Assembly (NCBI GenBank): GCA_017523185.1
Contig: JAFWXB010000030.1
Span: forward strand, 1 to 8,604
Reading direction: 5' to 3'
Source of the DNA: Lachnospiraceae bacterium
Lineage (GTDB): Bacteria > Bacillota_A > Clostridia > Lachnospirales > Lachnospiraceae
DNA: 8,604 nucleotides
The position numbers were made by a program, and so were the translations under genes. Shown here in pieces: positions 7,471 through 8,604 of the stretch. Position 1 is the stretch's first letter; each line of letters starts with the position of its first letter. The notes under the pieces were generated by a model. That model did no database searches. It was not told the DNA's origin and saw only the letters and a program-made list of their open reading frames with translations.

Positions 7471-7541
7471 ATATTTATAAAAATAGCATAAAACAATTGC
7501 TCACAAATAGTATTTGATTTTAGCAAAAGTTTTATGCTATT
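7471..7541 (-). terminator. Long nested stem-loop terminator after the TerD gene
   Basis: A perfect 13-base-pair stem pairs 7482-7494 with 7529-7541. Within it TTGCT (7497-7501) pairs with AGCAA (7522-7526) and CAAAT (7504-7508) with ATTTG (7512-7516). On the minus strand it is followed by TTTATAAATATT. It starts about 30 bases after the stop of the gene at 7573 and just before the mntP promoter. Confidence 0.7.
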
Positions 7542-7572
7542 ATGAGATGTTTTACTGATTATCTTTTAAAAC

Positions 7573-8163
7573 TTATACAAATCTGCTTGATAATTGACTT
7601 AATGCATCATCTTGTGTTCCTTGTCCAATGGCGTTAAATTTCCATTCTCCATTATGTCTGTATACTTCTCCAAAAATCATAGCTTTCATACCGGAATAAT
7701 CATCTGTTAAATTGTATTTACAGATTTCTGTATTATTTCTTGCATCTATAATACGAATAAATGCATTTTTTATCATTCCAAAGTGTTGATTTCTTGCAGT
7801 TGCCTGATAAATATTTACAACTACTACAATTTTATCATATTGAGAAGGAATTTTTGCCAAATCTACAATAATTTGTTCATCATCTCCTGCTCCTGCTCCT
7901 GTCAAATTATCACCCATATGCTGAACAGTTCCTGTTTTATGATGTAAATTTTTAAAGTATACAATATCATCATTTGAAACAAGACGCCCATTTTGTAATA
8001 CTAACGCAGAAGCATCACAATCAATATTCGCTTGTTTTGGTGCAAATAAACGGAATTTTGCTTGTTTTGCTTCATCCCAACCTAAACCGATAATAACTTT
8101 TGAAAGTCCTGCACTTTCTTTTGTTAAACTAATTTTTTGTCCTTTTTTTAAACTAACTGACAT
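7573..8163 (-). CDS. TerD family calcium-binding stress protein
   Basis: This 196-residue cytoplasmic protein has the usual length of a single TerD domain. The family signature GDNLTGAGAGDDE (84-96), which supplies acidic and main-chain ligands for Ca2+, is intact. Other landmarks are MSVSLKKGQKISLTK (1-15), GLGWD (26-30), the DCDASALVL strand (48-56), FIRIID (135-140) and [11 protein letters not shown] (172-182). TerD, TerE and TerZ proteins are linked to tellurite, colicin, phage and general envelope or metal stress, but their biochemical role is unsettled. The start at 8163 has AGAGGA seven bases upstream (8171-8176). It has its own promoter at 8205-8233 and is followed by a long stem-loop terminator. 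A related gene lies 108 bases upstream on the same strand. I do not assign D, E or Z. Confidence 0.94.
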   Translation of the reverse strand: MSVSLKKGQKISLTKESAGLSKVIIGLGWDEAKQAKFRLFAPKQANIDCDASALVLQNGRLVSNDDIVYFKNLHHKTGTVQHMGDNLTGAGAGDDEQIIVDLAKIPSQYDKIVVVVNIYQATARNQHFGMIKNAFIRIIDARNNTEICKYNLTDDYSGMKAMIFGEVYRHNGEWKFNAIGQGTQDDALSQLSSRFV

Positions 8164-8204
8164 AATTGATTCCTCTATTTTTCGTTATATGAATATATCT
8201 ATTT

Positions 8205-8233
8205 ATAATAAATTACTCTTATAATTTAGTCAA
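8205..8233 (-). promoter_or_regulatory. Promoter of the TerD gene
   Basis: On the minus strand TTGACT (-35, 8228-8233) and TATTAT (-10, 8205-8210) are separated by 17 bases, about 42 bases before the ATG at 8163. It lets this TerD gene be transcribed apart from the upstream paralogue. Confidence 0.75.
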
Positions 8234-8271
8234 ACAGATATTTGCAATCTGCTTTTTCTACTTAAATTCCT

Positions 8272-8604
8272 TTATTCTACATCAATTCCGAAGTTGTCGC
8301 ATAATGCTGCAAGTCCACCTTGATAACCACTTCCGATTGCATTGAACTTCCATTCTGTTCCATGTTTATATAATTCTCCAAATACTGCTGCTGTTTCAAT
8401 GGAGAAATCTTCTCCTAAATCATAACGAAGAATTTCTTCTCCTGTTTCTTCATTATAAATACGGATAAAAGAATAATTTACTTGTCCAAAATTTTGTCTT
8501 CTAATTTCTGAATCATAAATCGTTACAGTAAATGCGATTCTTGTAATATTCTGTGGAACTGCAGTAAGGTCAACCATAATTTGTTCATCATCACCAGCAC
8601 CTAC
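8272..8604 (-). CDS. Second TerD family protein, N-terminus cut by window edge
   Basis: The frame is open to the right edge, giving the last 110 residues of a family of about 190. The visible part starts [13 protein letters not shown], which is the second half of the TerD calcium-binding signature, and continues through [10 protein letters not shown] and [11 protein letters not shown] to the stop at 8272. An internal ATG at 8577 is not the start, because the signature continues upstream of it in frame. It shares the EWKFNAIG block and overall layout with the neighbour at 7573-8163 but differs at many positions, so the pair is an old duplication. The start, its ribosome site and any further Ter genes are outside the window. 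Confidence 0.92.
   Translation of the reverse strand, partial: VGAGDDEQIMVDLTAVPQNITRIAFTVTIYDSEIRRQNFGQVNYSFIRIYNEETGEEILRYDLGEDFSIETAAVFGELYKHGTEWKFNAIGSGYQGGLAALCDNFGIDVE

Noticed and set aside
8234..8256. Short CAGAT/ATCTG hairpin between the two TerD genes as a terminator
   Set aside because: A five-base-pair stem with a poor U-run on the minus strand is weak; the larger T-run lies on the plus-strand side, where no gene ends.

Overview
This is a low-G+C, AT-rich window from a Gram-positive anaerobe. A Lachnospiraceae or related Clostridia genome fits best. The evidence is AGGAGG-type Shine-Dalgarno sites, strong TTGACA/TATAAT-like promoters with 17-base spacers, hairpin-plus-U-run terminators, a streptococcal/clostridial-style TrpRS (GDRPTG) and a yybP-ykoY manganese riboswitch. 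The genus cannot be fixed from the sequence alone. All genes except one read on the minus strand.

Left part (1-2531), minus strand: a 3'-truncated CorA-type divalent cation transporter runs off the left edge and ends just past its GMN motif. Upstream of it lies a trpS-GNAT pair: tryptophanyl-tRNA synthetase followed, three bases later, by a phosphinothricin-acetyltransferase-like GNAT enzyme. The trpS start is moved to 2531, because the ATG at 2546 overlaps the ribosome binding site itself.

Middle part (2672-5223), minus strand: a secreted, C-terminally membrane-anchored 5'-nucleotidase/metallophosphoesterase has its own promoter and a palindromic candidate operator. Before it lies a small eight-cysteine zinc-ribbon protein with its own promoter and terminator.

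Right part (5570-8604): an AIM24-family protein on the plus strand has a consensus promoter, TTAAC direct repeats next to it and a strong terminator. It faces mntP (Mn2+ efflux) on the minus strand. The mntP leader starts with a near-perfect promoter, followed at once by a yybP-ykoY Mn2+ riboswitch whose P1 strand is shared with a terminator. A second terminator with related arms follows, then a further palindrome, then the mntP ribosome binding site. Upstream are two tandem TerD-family genes, the second cut by the right edge.

As a unit, the right half looks like a metal and envelope stress neighbourhood: Mn2+-gated export, Ca2+-binding TerD proteins and AIM24, with a CorA transporter further along. 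The least ordinary part is the mntP leader with its tandem related terminators. I see no CRISPR array, tRNA, rRNA or intact mobile element.
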